A stretch of DNA of 64,000 nucleotides, from assembly GCA_964450495.1 (NCBI GenBank), contig CAYVFU010000007.1:1-64000 (forward strand), given 5' to 3'. The position numbers and the translations under genes were made by a program. Positions 54,257-63,994 of the stretch are shown piece by piece. Within the stretch, counting starts at the first letter, position 1. Each line of letters starts with the position of its first letter. Source of the DNA: CALFUK01 sp964450495 (lineage in GTDB: Bacteria > Bacteroidota > Bacteroidia > Chitinophagales > Saprospiraceae). The notes beneath the pieces are model-generated. The model did no database searches. It was not told the origin of the DNA and saw nothing but the letters and a program-made list of their open reading frames with translations.

Positions 54257-54730
54257 TTAACCTAATAATGAATTTTCGTCCTGCCTCCATTTGGCAGCAG
54301 TATGGATTGCTTCTCTCACTCGTTGGTATGTACCACAACGACAGATGTTGTTCATTGCTTCATCGATATCAGCATCGGTGGGATTTGGTTTCTCATCCAA
54401 GAGACCTTCTGCAGCAATGATCTGTCCAGATTGACAATATCCGCATTGAGGTACTTGATGTTGTATCCATGCTTTCTGAACAGCAGACAAATTTCCTGCA
54501 TCTGCAATTCCCTCTATGGTTTTTATTTCTTTTCCAGCGACTGCTGAAATTGGAAGCGTGCAGGTCCTCATAACTTTTCCATCCACTAAACACGAACAAG
54601 CTCCGCATGCAGAAACGCCACAACCGTATTTTGTTCCGGTCATATTTAGTTCATCTCTTAAGACCCAAAGCAGTGGCATTGACTCTTCTACATCAACCGA
54701 TACGGACTTTCCATTTATTGTTAATTCCAT
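54257..54730 (-). CDS. (2Fe-2S)-binding subunit of the molybdenum oxidoreductase (IorA-like)
   Basis: Small electron-transfer subunit, 157 aa. The plant-type 2Fe-2S cluster is held by KYGCGVSACGACSCLVDG (about residues 35-52) with a further Cys in VMRTCTLP. The second cluster uses CGYCQSG and ICRCGTYQRVREAI. It has no signal, so it should be carried by the Tat-tagged large subunit (hitch-hiking). It is first in the two-gene operon. No molybdenum cofactor maturation gene is nearby. Confidence 0.93.
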   Translation of the reverse strand: MELTINGKSVSVDVEESMPLLWVLRDELNMTGTKYGCGVSACGACSCLVDGKVMRTCTLPISAVAGKEIKTIEGIADAGNLSAVQKAWIQHQVPQCGYCQSGQIIAAEGLLDEKPNPTDADIDEAMNNICRCGTYQRVREAIHTAAKWRQDENSLLG

Positions 54731-55081
54731 GACAAGTAGTTTTAGAGTATTAATATCGCAAAAACCGTGCTTTCTATGTCTTTACTTAGGTACAATTGTC
54801 TTTAGACAGGCTATATTATTGACAAATGGCAAGTAAAAGTTGATATATGTATTAGAAAAAGTATTTGTTCATAGACTTAAACAAGTAAAATTCCCAAAAT
54901 CCATACTTCCCCGTATCTACACACTAGGCAGCAAGTAATCGAAATGTTGCTTGAATACGCCAATACAATTCTCGAATTCTAAACTCTGATAAAACCCATT
55001 AAATTACCAGCCTTTTACGAACCAAATCAACCCATAAATCAGTTATATATGCACATTACAAAACAGAATAATTAATTAGAT
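54731..55081. other. Intergenic region without visible gene
   Basis: A 351-base divergent region between the molybdenum enzyme operon and nadA. It is AT-rich, with no ORF above 30 codons that looks coding, no clear hairpin and no recognised riboswitch. It must hold both promoters. Confidence 0.5.
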
Positions 55082-56110
55082 ATGTCAGCAGCAGAACTCG
55101 CACTTGCAGAAAAGGATTTGATCAAAAATGGTTTCCTCGATATAGATATCGATCCGACATTGAATCTTGAAGAAGAGATTGAAAAACTAAAGAAAGAAAA
55201 CAACGCCATCATCTTGGCACATTATTATCAAGAGTCTGAGATTCAAGACATCGCAGATTACGTAGGCGACAGTCTTCAATTGTCTCAAATGGCAGCCAAC
55301 ACAGAAGCCGATGTGATTGTGTTTGCTGGAGTGCATTTTATGGCAGAGACGGCAAAAATGCTAAGTCCAAAAAAGAAAGTTGTACTGCCAGATTTAAAGG
55401 CTGGTTGTTCTTTAGCAGATTCATGTCCACCACACTTGTTCAAAAAATTCAAAGAAAAATATCCTGACCACGTTGTAGTAAGTTATGTGAACTGTACTGC
55501 TGAATTAAAGACACTTACTGATATCTGTTGCACCTCTTCTAATGCTCGATATGTCATTGAGAGTATCCCTAAAGATAAGGGTATTATTTTCGCCCCAGAC
55601 AAAAACCTTGGTGCCTACTTACAGAAAGTAACAGGTCGAGATATGGTCTTATGGAATGGTGCATGTATGGTACATGAGATTTTTTCTCATGAAAAAATAA
55701 CTAAACTACAAGTGCGACATCCAGATGCAGAATTCATCGCTCATCCTGAATGTGAAGCTCACCTACTAGAAATTGCCGATTACATTGGTTCTACTAGTGG
55801 CCTGCTAAAATATACCCAGACAAGTGACGCTAAGAAATTTATCGTTGCTACGGAGGCTGGGATCATCCATCAAATGGAATTAAAATCTCCAGATAAGGAA
55901 TTTATCCCTGCACCACCTAACAACACATGTGCCTGCAACGATTGTCCTCATATGAAGCGCAACACCATGGAGAAGTTGTATCTAGCCATGAAGTATGAAA
56001 TGCCAGAAATCATCCTTGAAGATTGGGTTATTGAAAAAGGAAGAGTATGCATTGATCGGATGATGGAAATTTCAGAAAAGGCTGGATTAAATACGAACAA
56101 TAAGGTTTAA
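55082..56110 (+). CDS. nadA: Quinolinate synthase A
   Basis: [4Fe-4S] enzyme that condenses iminoaspartate with dihydroxyacetone phosphate to quinolinate in de novo NAD synthesis. The 342-aa protein shows AHYYQESEIQDIADYVGDSL, MAETAKMLSP, the cluster cysteines in LKAGCSLADSC, VNCTAELKTLTDICCTSSNA, and the C-terminal NNTCACNDCPHMKRNT. HPECEAHLLEIADYIGSTSG is also conserved. nadB and nadC are not adjacent in this window, so the pathway is dispersed. Confidence 0.96.
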   Translation: MSAAELALAEKDLIKNGFLDIDIDPTLNLEEEIEKLKKENNAIILAHYYQESEIQDIADYVGDSLQLSQMAANTEADVIVFAGVHFMAETAKMLSPKKKVVLPDLKAGCSLADSCPPHLFKKFKEKYPDHVVVSYVNCTAELKTLTDICCTSSNARYVIESIPKDKGIIFAPDKNLGAYLQKVTGRDMVLWNGACMVHEIFSHEKITKLQVRHPDAEFIAHPECEAHLLEIADYIGSTSGLLKYTQTSDAKKFIVATEAGIIHQMELKSPDKEFIPAPPNNTCACNDCPHMKRNTMEKLYLAMKYEMPEIILEDWVIEKGRVCIDRMMEISEKAGLNTNNKV

Positions 56111-56122
56111 TAATTTTGAATT

Positions 56123-56333
56123 TTTAATGCTGAATTAATGGTATAGTGATAGTAGGATTGCTATAACAAGCAACAAATTCATCTAGTCTTAAATTGAAGT
56201 TTGCACACTTCAATAAATTATAATTTATTCAATTGGTCGGTGAAAAGTCCTTTGCTCCAATGAATAATGAATAGACATAAGTATCTCTATTCTGAGATGA
56301 GAAGCTTTTCTTTAAACTTCATTCAGCATTAAA
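56123..56333. repeat. MITE-like element with 13-base terminal inverted repeats
   Basis: TTTAATGCTGAAT at 56123-56135 and its exact complement ATTCAGCATTAAA at 56321-56333 bracket 185 bases. Inside is an ATTGAAGT/ACTTCAAT hairpin (56193-56214) and an overlapping AATAAATT/AATTTATT palindrome (56212-56229). No ORF is present. A further small inverted repeat (TGCCT/AGGCA near 56337-56352) follows. It fills most of the 272-base space between nadA and glgB. Confidence 0.45.
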
Positions 56334-56382
56334 CACCTGCCTGCCAGTAGGCAAGTTAAAAATTAAACATTACCTTCCAGTA

Positions 56383-58290
56383 ATGGCTCATGTAATTACA
56401 CACTCACTATTCACAGACTTTGATATTGAATTATTTAAATCTGGTAAACACTTTAAGCTTTACGAAAAGTTTGGAGCTCATGAGCTAGATCTTAATGGTG
56501 TTAAAGGAACATACTTTGCTGTATTTGCACCTGCAGCAAAAGCAGTATCTGTTATTGGTAATTTCAATGCTTGGGATGGTAGCCAACATGCTTTACAAGT
56601 CAGATGGGATTCATCTGGTATTTGGGAGGGTTTTATTCCAAACATTAGTTTAGGTGAATTATATAAGTATAGAATCTGGTCAGAAAATAGTGCTAACCAT
56701 CACGACAAGGCAGATCCTTTTGCTTTTTTTGCAGAAGTTGCTCCAAAGACTTCATCCATCAGCTGGTCTTTAGAATATAAGTGGGAAGACAATAATTGGA
56801 TGTCTGAACGCGAAAACAAACAAGCTTTAGATAAGGCTATTTCTATATATGAATTGCATCTGGGATCTTGGAAACGCCAGTTGCCTGGAAATGAACCGTT
56901 GAGCTATAAGGTACTTGCGAAAGATTTGGTAGGATACGTTTCTGAAATGGGATATACGCATGTGGAGATGATGCCAATCACTGAGTATCCTTATGAAATG
57001 AGTTGGGGCTATCAAGTAACAGGTTATTTTGCACCAACGAGTAGGTATGGCAATCCTCAAGAATTGATGTATTTGGTTGATTGTCTTCACCGAGAAAATA
57101 TTGGGGTCATACTTGACTGGGTGCCTGCACATTTTCCAGGAGATGGGCATGGCTTGTATCGATTTGATGGCAGCTGCGTATATGAGCATCCTGACATTCG
57201 CAAAGGCTATCATCCAGACTGGAAGAGCTACATATTTAATTATGAAAGAGCTGAAGTGAGATCCTTTTTGATCAGCAGTGCTTTTTTTTGGTTAGATAAA
57301 TACCACATTGATGGGTTGAGAGTCGATGCAGTGTCATCCATGATCTATTTAGATTATTCAAGAGAAGAAGGTGAGTGGGAACCAAATGTATTTGGCGGAA
57401 ACGAATATTTAGCTGCCATTGATTTTTTAAAAGAATTAAATACTTCCGTTTATGCACATTTTGAAGGCATACAAATGATCGCTGAAGAATCAACAGCTTT
57501 TCCTGGCGTCAGTCATCCGACAGACACAGGTGGTTTAGGCTTTGGTATGAAATGGATGATGGGCTGGATGCACGACACATTGAATTACTTTGGCAAAGAA
57601 CCTGCCTGGCGAAAACATCATCAAGATGCGATCAGCTTTAGTATGGTCTATGCATTTACTGAAAATTTTTGCTTGCCGTTGTCTCACGATGAAGTGGTTC
57701 ATGGCAAGGGATCAATCATAGGTCGAATGCCGGGAGATGAGTGGCAACGGTTTGCAAATCTGAGGACATTGTATACGTATATGTATATGCATCCAGGGAC
57801 TAAGCTAAATTTTATGGGTAATGAATTTGGTCAATACAATGAATGGAATGTCACACAAAGTTTGGACTGGCATTTACTGCAATACGCTCCACATGTCGGT
57901 TTACAAAAACTCACAAAACAGCTCAACCACATATACAAAAACGAGCCTGCACTTCACGAGAAACAATTTGATCATGATGGTTTTGAGTGGATTGCCCACG
58001 ATGATGCCGAAAATTCTGTGATTGCATTTATTAGAAAAGGCAAACATCCAAAGGCCCAAATTATTGTTATTGCTAATTTTACTCCTGTTCCAAGAGATTC
58101 ATATACTGTAGGAGTACCAAATTTGGGTGACTGGAAACTTGTTTTAAATAGTGATTCTAGTCAGTATTTTGGAAGTGATTTTCAAGTAGCCGATATGCTC
58201 ACTAGTAAAAAAGAAGAAATGCACGGCAAACAATTTTCTATACAGGTTTCTTTACCTCCATTATCATGCATCAGTTATAAGTTAACTTAA
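56383..58290 (+). CDS. glgB: 1,4-alpha-glucan branching enzyme
   Basis: GH13 enzyme that introduces alpha-1,6 branches into glycogen. The 635-aa protein has a CBM48 module first (about 35-125; FAVFAPAAKAVSVIGNFNAW). The TIM-barrel follows with the branching-enzyme signature EMMPITEYPYEMSWGYQVTG, nucleophile Asp in GLRVDAVSSM, acid Glu in IAEESTAFPGVSHP, and LSHDEVVHGKGSIIGRMPGD. The C-terminal beta domain ends LPPLSCISYKLT. It is followed after 3 bases by a YhhN-like gene. No glgA or glgP is in the window. Confidence 0.96.
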   Translation: MAHVITHSLFTDFDIELFKSGKHFKLYEKFGAHELDLNGVKGTYFAVFAPAAKAVSVIGNFNAWDGSQHALQVRWDSSGIWEGFIPNISLGELYKYRIWSENSANHHDKADPFAFFAEVAPKTSSISWSLEYKWEDNNWMSERENKQALDKAISIYELHLGSWKRQLPGNEPLSYKVLAKDLVGYVSEMGYTHVEMMPITEYPYEMSWGYQVTGYFAPTSRYGNPQELMYLVDCLHRENIGVILDWVPAHFPGDGHGLYRFDGSCVYEHPDIRKGYHPDWKSYIFNYERAEVRSFLISSAFFWLDKYHIDGLRVDAVSSMIYLDYSREEGEWEPNVFGGNEYLAAIDFLKELNTSVYAHFEGIQMIAEESTAFPGVSHPTDTGGLGFGMKWMMGWMHDTLNYFGKEPAWRKHHQDAISFSMVYAFTENFCLPLSHDEVVHGKGSIIGRMPGDEWQRFANLRTLYTYMYMHPGTKLNFMGNEFGQYNEWNVTQSLDWHLLQYAPHVGLQKLTKQLNHIYKNEPALHEKQFDHDGFEWIAHDDAENSVIAFIRKGKHPKAQIIVIANFTPVPRDSYTVGVPNLGDWKLVLNSDSSQYFGSDFQVADMLTSKKEEMHGKQFSIQVSLPPLSCISYKLT

Positions 58291-58293
58291 ATA

Positions 58294-58935
58294 ATGAAGG
58301 TTTGGCAAGTACTTATATTTCTATTGGTTTTGGCTGCTGACTTATATGCCATTCAATATGGTTATCCATCAAGAGCAATAACCAAACCTCTTCTACTTAT
58401 AAGCTTGATTTTATTCTTTGTTTTTAACCTGAAAGGAAAAATAAGAGAGAATATGTTCATGTTGATAGGGATGGGATTTGCCTTACTTGGAGATGTCTTT
58501 TTACTTGGTGAATCAGATGTTAACTTCATGTTGGGCTTAAGCTCTTTTCTAATCATGCAAATTATATACAGCATTGTATTCTTCAAAGAAAAAGCGATAG
58601 GTGTTCATAAACAAAAGTGGCAAGTGCTGCTAGTGCTCTTATTGACGATGCTTTTCCTCGGCTACATAGTCCCTCATGCTGGTGCCTTGTCTATTGCAGT
58701 ATTCGTTTATGCTATCACCATAATGGCGATGTTGATTTTTGCGATTCTAAGATGGAAGGTTGCAGGTTATTGGTGGGTCGTAGCCGGTGCGAGTGCCTTT
58801 ATGTTTTCTGATGCCTTATTGAGCGCCAACAAATTTAACGGGCCAATTTCAAATGCAGGTATAGGTGTAATGCTGAGCTATGGCTTAGCACAGTTAATGA
58901 TTTGTCACGGTTATCTTAGAGGAAGAAGTGCTTAG
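58294..58935 (+). CDS. YhhN-family membrane protein (lysoplasmalogenase-like)
   Basis: Inner-membrane protein of 213 aa with about eight helices. Typical YhhN stretches are SRAITKPLLLISLILFF, GMGFALLGDVFLLG and SDALLSANKFNGPI. Animal relatives (TMEM86) hydrolyse the vinyl ether of lysoplasmalogens; function in bacteria is less clear. It probably shares the glgB promoter (3-base gap), and a strong terminator closes the unit. Confidence 0.88.
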   Translation: MKVWQVLIFLLVLAADLYAIQYGYPSRAITKPLLLISLILFFVFNLKGKIRENMFMLIGMGFALLGDVFLLGESDVNFMLGLSSFLIMQIIYSIVFFKEKAIGVHKQKWQVLLVLLLTMLFLGYIVPHAGALSIAVFVYAITIMAMLIFAILRWKVAGYWWVVAGASAFMFSDALLSANKFNGPISNAGIGVMLSYGLAQLMICHGYLRGRSA

Positions 58936-58947
58936 GTGTAGAAAAGA

Positions 58948-58982
58948 GAAACCTGCTGAACAAAGACATTCAGACAGGTTTC
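58948..58982. terminator. Bidirectional terminator hairpin
   Basis: GAAACCTG (58948-58955) pairs with CAGGTTTC (58975-58982), extended inward by CTGAA/TTCAG, giving a 13-bp stem with one bulge. It sits between the convergent YhhN-like and DUF2853 genes. Confidence 0.85.
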
Positions 58983-58994
58983 ACTAGTTGAAGA

Positions 58995-59339
58995 TTACTT
59001 TCCTTTAAGGGCAGTAGACTTCTTGGTTTCTTTAGCTAACAAGTAATAGAACATAGCTCTATGCTTGTTTCTGTTTTTCGCTCCGAAAGTTTTGATTACT
59101 CTTTCTATCGCATTATCTGCTTTAGCACCAGTAACACCTAGTTTTTTCGCCAAAAATCCGTTCTTCACTCTTTCGATTTCTTTTTTGTCAGATGTTCCAA
59201 CTTTACTTGCGTCGGCACTGTACAAAGATGGACCACAAGCTTTAGCGGCAGCTTTAAGAAGAGCTTGATCAACTTTTTTTACGCCGATCTTTTCAAACTC
59301 TTTATTGTATTTCGCAAGAGCATCATCTAATTTTCCCAT
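58995..59339 (-). CDS. DUF2853 family protein
   Basis: A basic, helical cytoplasmic protein of 114 aa and unknown function. Family marks: an opening of DALAKYNKEFEKIGVKKVDQ, then CGPSLYSADASKV near residues 35-47, VKNGFLAKKLG, and the conserved end KNRNKHRAMFYYLLAKE. Members are widespread in Bacteroidota and Proteobacteria. It is monocistronic, ending at the shared terminator. Confidence 0.9.
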   Translation of the reverse strand: MGKLDDALAKYNKEFEKIGVKKVDQALLKAAAKACGPSLYSADASKVGTSDKKEIERVKNGFLAKKLGVTGAKADNAIERVIKTFGAKNRNKHRAMFYYLLAKETKKSTALKGK

Positions 59340-59651
59340 AATGAAAGAAGATTTAATACTGTTTTATAAATTAAAAAAAATTATAACGCGTAAGGTAAAC
59401 AAATTTATTGCTTAGATGGCCTATCTATTATAAAAAAACACTGCGTGACGCTCTGTTAGACATAAGTGGTGCCCTAACCTCATACCAAGCGATAAATCTT
59501 ACGATAGTTTCGCGAATCACTTTCGCCGTTGGCTACTTTAGACTCTTGGGCTCAACAGCATTTTATAAAGTTTTCCTTTAATCGAATTAATTCATTCGTT
59601 CATCTGTTTTGCTTATTGAAAACCGAATTTTTTTTCATTTTTACACACGTT
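59340..59651. other. Intergenic region without visible gene
   Basis: A 312-base divergent region between DUF2853 and cvpA. AT-rich, with a T-run just before the cvpA ATG. An open frame continues upstream of that ATG but its composition is not coding-like. I see no RNA motif. Confidence 0.5.
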
Positions 59652-60194
59652 ATGATTATAGATATAGTAGCATTGGTTCTCATCGTTCTTGGATTCCTCA
59701 CAGGTTATAAAAATGGCATCATTAAGACAGCCTTTTCTACCTTATCCTTTTTACTGGCAATTCCAATTACGATCAAGTTCTCCCCTATTGTGATGAACCT
59801 GTTTCAAAACACACTCAAGTTTTCTGAAACACCTAGTTATCTACTTGGTATTGTTGCGACCTTTCTTCTAGTGCTATTTGGAATACAGTTTATAGGTCGT
59901 CGTTTGGAAGGCGTATTAAAAGCTGTCAACATTAATTTCATTAACAAATTTGCTGGAGGATTTCTGATGGCTGCTTTATTCAGTATTGCCTTAGGATTTT
60001 TAGTGCAGATTGCTACGGAGTTGCGGTTTATCAATTCTGAACAACAGCAAACTTCTATTACCTATCCTGCTTTAGTTACCTTACCTGGAGTTGCCAAACC
60101 AATGTATGAGAAAGTCCGTCCGTTCTTTTCTGAATTTTGGGACAAGACAATGGATGCAATTGATGGGGCAAAAGATAAAATTGATGAAGGATAA
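59652..60194 (+). CDS. CvpA family membrane protein
   Basis: The 180-aa protein begins MIIDIVALVLIVLGFLTGYK and has four membrane helices (about 4-20, 28-45, 60-80 and 100-122), followed by a soluble tail. CvpA proteins support colicin V production in E. coli and, more generally, envelope homeostasis. The open frame extends upstream to 59529, but the extra 41 residues are not family-like and the ATG at 59652 matches the CvpA start. It is a single gene. Confidence 0.87.
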   Translation: MIIDIVALVLIVLGFLTGYKNGIIKTAFSTLSFLLAIPITIKFSPIVMNLFQNTLKFSETPSYLLGIVATFLLVLFGIQFIGRRLEGVLKAVNINFINKFAGGFLMAALFSIALGFLVQIATELRFINSEQQQTSITYPALVTLPGVAKPMYEKVRPFFSEFWDKTMDAIDGAKDKIDEG

Positions 60195-60230
60195 TCCCTA
60201 CACACAATAATTGTTTTTAGAAAGAAAAAT

Positions 60231-63200
60231 TTACTTCAACCACTCAAAACTATTTTCAAGAATCGTCTGATATGCCTTTAAGCTATGGGCTCTCGAATCA
60301 TGACCTAATGTGTTTCCTACTATTTTTGTGTGAGGATGTTTGACTGTATACACAACCGGAAATTCTTCACCAGATTCAAGTCCTCTACCGACTGCTAAAA
60401 CATCAATCTTCGGACCAGTCAGGTCATGCTTCCACCGATACAGTTCATCAACTATTCTAAATCTATTTGGGACGCCTTTCATGATGGGGTGATTTGGTTT
60501 TTTGACAATGACTTCAAACTCTTGCAGTTTCTCATGCGACTCTGATCCACCAGCGACAAGTTGTTTGTTGTACTCTGGCCAATCTTTCCAATTGTACCAT
60601 GTACTTGGATGGCAGATCATCATTGGCATGCCATTATTCACTCTTGAGAAAATAGTTTCTTTTGTCTTAGGATCAAACCCTTTATTATTGGAAATAACCA
60701 ACATATCTGCATCAGCCAATAAGTCTGTTAACTCAGCAGAGCTTTCTGTATAATTGACTGTTTGTTTTCCATTTTGGTGAAAAATTTTACCATCAGCAAT
60801 ACCAAAGTATTTCTCAAAATCATGAGAACCTCCTCCACCCATAACAGCAATTTTTGGTGCGTCCGGATTAGAAGAGATGTAAGATCCTTTTGGACTAACT
60901 TCAATGACACCTTGCATCATCCGCCAATGGCCTGGAAAGGTACAGATGTATGGATACGAACCTGGTTTGTCAGGTAAAGTTAATTGGATAGTGCCTATTT
61001 CTTCTGGGTCTAACATTTCTGTTGCTCCGAGCACATAGCGTGATTGAGGGACATATTCCATTTTAGCGGCATCAGGGCTTTTCAAAAATTGATCTACCAC
61101 TTTACCAAAAACCTCCGTACTGCCTTTTTGTATTAAGACAAGATTGTGTTGCATCTCATCTGTATTTTCTAGTACGATTTCTATTTTTTCTCCAGCCATA
61201 GCATGAAGTACTTTTTTATCGTAAGCCATTTGAGTTGGGACAGCCGTTAAATAAAATGTGCGGTCTGCTTTAAACTGAGCAACATTTCCAAGACCAATAT
61301 CTATGTGCTGATTTCCACCAGTATTCACACAATGGACAGCTATCACGTTTTTCCCTTTCTTAAATAAACTTGCCTTATTTTTATCCAATCTTACTAGTTT
61401 GTAATCGGTTCGCCAGCCACCTTTTTTAAATAAGGGTTCACCATTTACATAGACATCAAAGTCTTCATCATTTACATATTTGATAACTGGCTCAGGAATG
61501 TCCTCAGAGAGGTCAACTGTTTTTCGCATCCAAATATGATCGGTCTCCCATTTGGTTCTGATTAACCCATTTAATGTTTCCCATGTTCCGAATACAGATT
61601 CACCTAATGCCCACTTGGAGTCGTCAAATGATTCTTTTGTCCAATCATTCCCAGGAGCGTCAGTCGTATATTTCCAGCTGTTGCTCTTTGCTCCACCAGC
61701 TGGCATAATCATATCTACATCTTCTTCCTCAATATCTTCCAAATTCTTTTCTTTGAAATACATCTTTATCGCCGAATTAAGCCACTTGTCGTTTGTATTT
61801 GTTTCATCTCGAGAGACTTGTTCCATGGCCTGAAAAAGTTTGTCCGTTTCTGGGAGTTCGCTAGCCTTCAATATGGCATGACGTCGGATATGCAAATTGT
61901 TATTGTTTAGTAAATCACTTGTGACCAGAGCTTCAGAACTCTCCTCGAATAACGGCAATAATGCCAAGGCCGCTTTCAATAATGTCGGATCAACAGCTGT
62001 CAATAGATTACTAAAGTCAATATCATCCGTTTGATCAAAAGCATCCAATATCCATAAGGCATGGATATTTTTAGTTGCCATTTTTTGTAATTGTTGCAGC
62101 GAAGAGCCTAATTGATTTACAGAAAAATGTTCTACAATCAAACGCTGTGCGGTAGTGCGCCAAAACATATTATCATTGTCCAATGCCTTGATTAAAGTTT
62201 TCAAATCTGATGGATCAAGAGATTGTATACTCTTATCTACTTTGCCTTTGTATTTAACGACATAGATTCTACCATGTCTTTTGTCCCGATGTTCATTTAG
62301 ATGAGCATTACCCTCACCTTTATTATCATTCCAAATTTGATTGGGCATACCTCTGCTGTCTGGGTTGTGTTGGAGCACTGGATTATACCAATCTGCCACC
62401 CACAAATTCCCATCTGGACCAGTCTCTGTAAATACTGGTGCAGTCCATGCATCTGTACTTGCAAAAATATTACCGCCATCAACTTCTTTAAATCCCGCCC
62501 CATCTTTTTCAATTCTAGCAATGTGGACTAAATGGCCTGTGGGCGCATTGACATACATTTGATTTTGATATGTTTTTGGATAGTTATTTGCCGTATAAAA
62601 ATTAGCTCCTGCTGCCGCAGTATATCCACCTCTAACATCAACTTGCTGTAGTGGTACAGTATCTACTGGTGCAATCTCATAATGGCCTTGGATGAAGTCC
62701 GCGTTCATTGCCCAAGAAGGAAGCTTCGACATATAATTATAATATCGTAGAGGAATCCCTATGTAACAAGCATGATTATTGTTAGCGGTGGAACCGAAAA
62801 TTTCGCCATCAGGCATCATCCCCATCCCCCAAGTATTATTATTGAATTGACCTATTGGCTCAAATGATTTTCCATCTCTTGTAAAGCGATACACTCCTCT
62901 CGTAAAGCTGATATCTTTGCCATTAAAATTAGATTCGAATCCTGAGTAACCAACCGCACCCCAAATGTGATTGTCTATACCATATCGCAAACTGGACGGA
63001 CCTGCATGCGTATCCCAGATACCAAACCCGCTGAATAAAACTGTCCGCTTATCCATTTTATCATCCCCATCTGTGTCTTCTAAAAACACCATATCTGGTG
63101 CTTGGGCTACAATAGCTCCTCCTTTGACAACGACAATGCCAGTACTCAAACTTTGCTCAGTTGCAAAATCCGTAAATGTATCAGCCTTGCCATCTCCATT

Positions 63201-63524
63201 AGTATCCTCACAAATTGTAATGCGGTCACCACCAACCTCATTTTCCAGTTCATGCGGATAATCCTGTGACTGTACGACCCAAAGCCTACCTCTTTCGTCC
63301 CAAGCAAACTGGATAGGATTAATGATGTCTGGTTCGGCAGCAAACAGTTCAGCTGTAAATCCCTTCGGCAATTGGATATGTTTTTGAGAATCTTCCGGAC
63401 TTAATGGAATCTGAATTTTTGGATCTTCTCCCGTATAGCTTAGTGGCGGTGGAGGTTCAATTGCCACTGATTGGCATGCAGCATATCCAAGACAAATAAT
63501 GCCGTATAGTAGAAGCTTCTTCAT
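60231..63524 (-). CDS. Large multidomain lipoprotein: sugar-dehydrogenase-like propeller, HEAT repeats, cupredoxin and ThuA domains
   Basis: The 1097-aa lipoprotein (lipobox GYAAC, Cys17) resembles the PVC-type membrane-bound dehydrogenases. Domains in order: a six-bladed propeller (about 45-425; IQFAWDERGRLWVVQSQDYP, TETGPDGNLWVADWYNPV), HEAT-like repeats (about 435-570), a galactose-binding-like jelly roll (about 605-735), a cupredoxin domain (about 750-880) with copper ligands His in QHNLVL and Cys, His, Met in CTFPGHWRMM, and a C-terminal ThuA-like domain (about 891-1097; MGGGGSHDFEKYFG, PNHPIMKGVP). No CxxCH haem is present, so copper probably replaces haem as the electron acceptor. The substrate is probably a sugar or polyol. 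Confidence 0.88.
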   Translation of the reverse strand: MKKLLLYGIICLGYAACQSVAIEPPPPLSYTGEDPKIQIPLSPEDSQKHIQLPKGFTAELFAAEPDIINPIQFAWDERGRLWVVQSQDYPHELENEVGGDRITICEDTNGDGKADTFTDFATEQSLSTGIVVVKGGAIVAQAPDMVFLEDTDGDDKMDKRTVLFSGFGIWDTHAGPSSLRYGIDNHIWGAVGYSGFESNFNGKDISFTRGVYRFTRDGKSFEPIGQFNNNTWGMGMMPDGEIFGSTANNNHACYIGIPLRYYNYMSKLPSWAMNADFIQGHYEIAPVDTVPLQQVDVRGGYTAAAGANFYTANNYPKTYQNQMYVNAPTGHLVHIARIEKDGAGFKEVDGGNIFASTDAWTAPVFTETGPDGNLWVADWYNPVLQHNPDSRGMPNQIWNDNKGEGNAHLNEHRDKRHGRIYVVKYKGKVDKSIQSLDPSDLKTLIKALDNDNMFWRTTAQRLIVEHFSVNQLGSSLQQLQKMATKNIHALWILDAFDQTDDIDFSNLLTAVDPTLLKAALALLPLFEESSEALVTSDLLNNNNLHIRRHAILKASELPETDKLFQAMEQVSRDETNTNDKWLNSAIKMYFKEKNLEDIEEEDVDMIMPAGGAKSNSWKYTTDAPGNDWTKESFDDSKWALGESVFGTWETLNGLIRTKWETDHIWMRKTVDLSEDIPEPVIKYVNDEDFDVYVNGEPLFKKGGWRTDYKLVRLDKNKASLFKKGKNVIAVHCVNTGGNQHIDIGLGNVAQFKADRTFYLTAVPTQMAYDKKVLHAMAGEKIEIVLENTDEMQHNLVLIQKGSTEVFGKVVDQFLKSPDAAKMEYVPQSRYVLGATEMLDPEEIGTIQLTLPDKPGSYPYICTFPGHWRMMQGVIEVSPKGSYISSNPDAPKIAVMGGGGSHDFEKYFGIADGKIFHQNGKQTVNYTESSAELTDLLADADMLVISNNKGFDPKTKETIFSRVNNGMPMMICHPSTWYNWKDWPEYNKQLVAGGSESHEKLQEFEVIVKKPNHPIMKGVPNRFRIVDELYRWKHDLTGPKIDVLAVGRGLESGEEFPVVYTVKHPHTKIVGNTLGHDSRAHSLKAYQTILENSFEWLK

Positions 63525-63589
63525 GGGTGTTATATTTAGGTTTTTCGATTACTCTAAGCGATATCTCCCCTCAAACAATCTCCAATAGA

Positions 63590-63994
63590 CTATTTCCGAT
63601 AAGCAGCATATGGTAAATTACCTGACTCATCTATCGTCCCTCCTTCATAACCTGTTGCCGGAGCAAGCACTGCCAAAAATTCTAAGTCTTCTTCACCAGC
63701 ATTAAACGTAGCATGAACTAAATTGGGGTCTATATATACTGAATCTCCCGGCTTCAATATCTTCATTTCATCTTCTACCCATTGTTCTGCAGTACCTTTT
63801 AAGATGTATAGAATCTCATTCATTTCTGGATGTCGGTGAAAGTCATGGCCATCTCCTTTTTTTATTACCGCTCTTACCATATATGTCTCTGCTTCTTGGC
63901 TAACGGCATCATTAAAGTACCAATAGTGATCCCTACCAAAGGCTCCCTCTTTTTCTATCTCTTTATGATTTACAAATTTCCAATACTTATTCAT
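63590..63994 (-). CDS. Cupin domain protein
   Basis: A 134-aa single-domain cupin. Metal-binding motif 1 is FHRHPEMNEILYILKG (two His and a Glu), and motif 2 contains the His in DPNLVHATFNAGEEDLEFL. Small cupins of this type are isomerases, dioxygenases or sugar-binding proteins, so the reaction is open. It is complete in the window, starting seven bases from its edge. It lies 65 bases upstream of the large dehydrogenase on the same strand, and the two are likely co-transcribed. Confidence 0.85.
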   Translation of the reverse strand: MNKYWKFVNHKEIEKEGAFGRDHYWYFNDAVSQEAETYMVRAVIKKGDGHDFHRHPEMNEILYILKGTAEQWVEDEMKILKPGDSVYIDPNLVHATFNAGEEDLEFLAVLAPATGYEGGTIDESGNLPYAAYRK

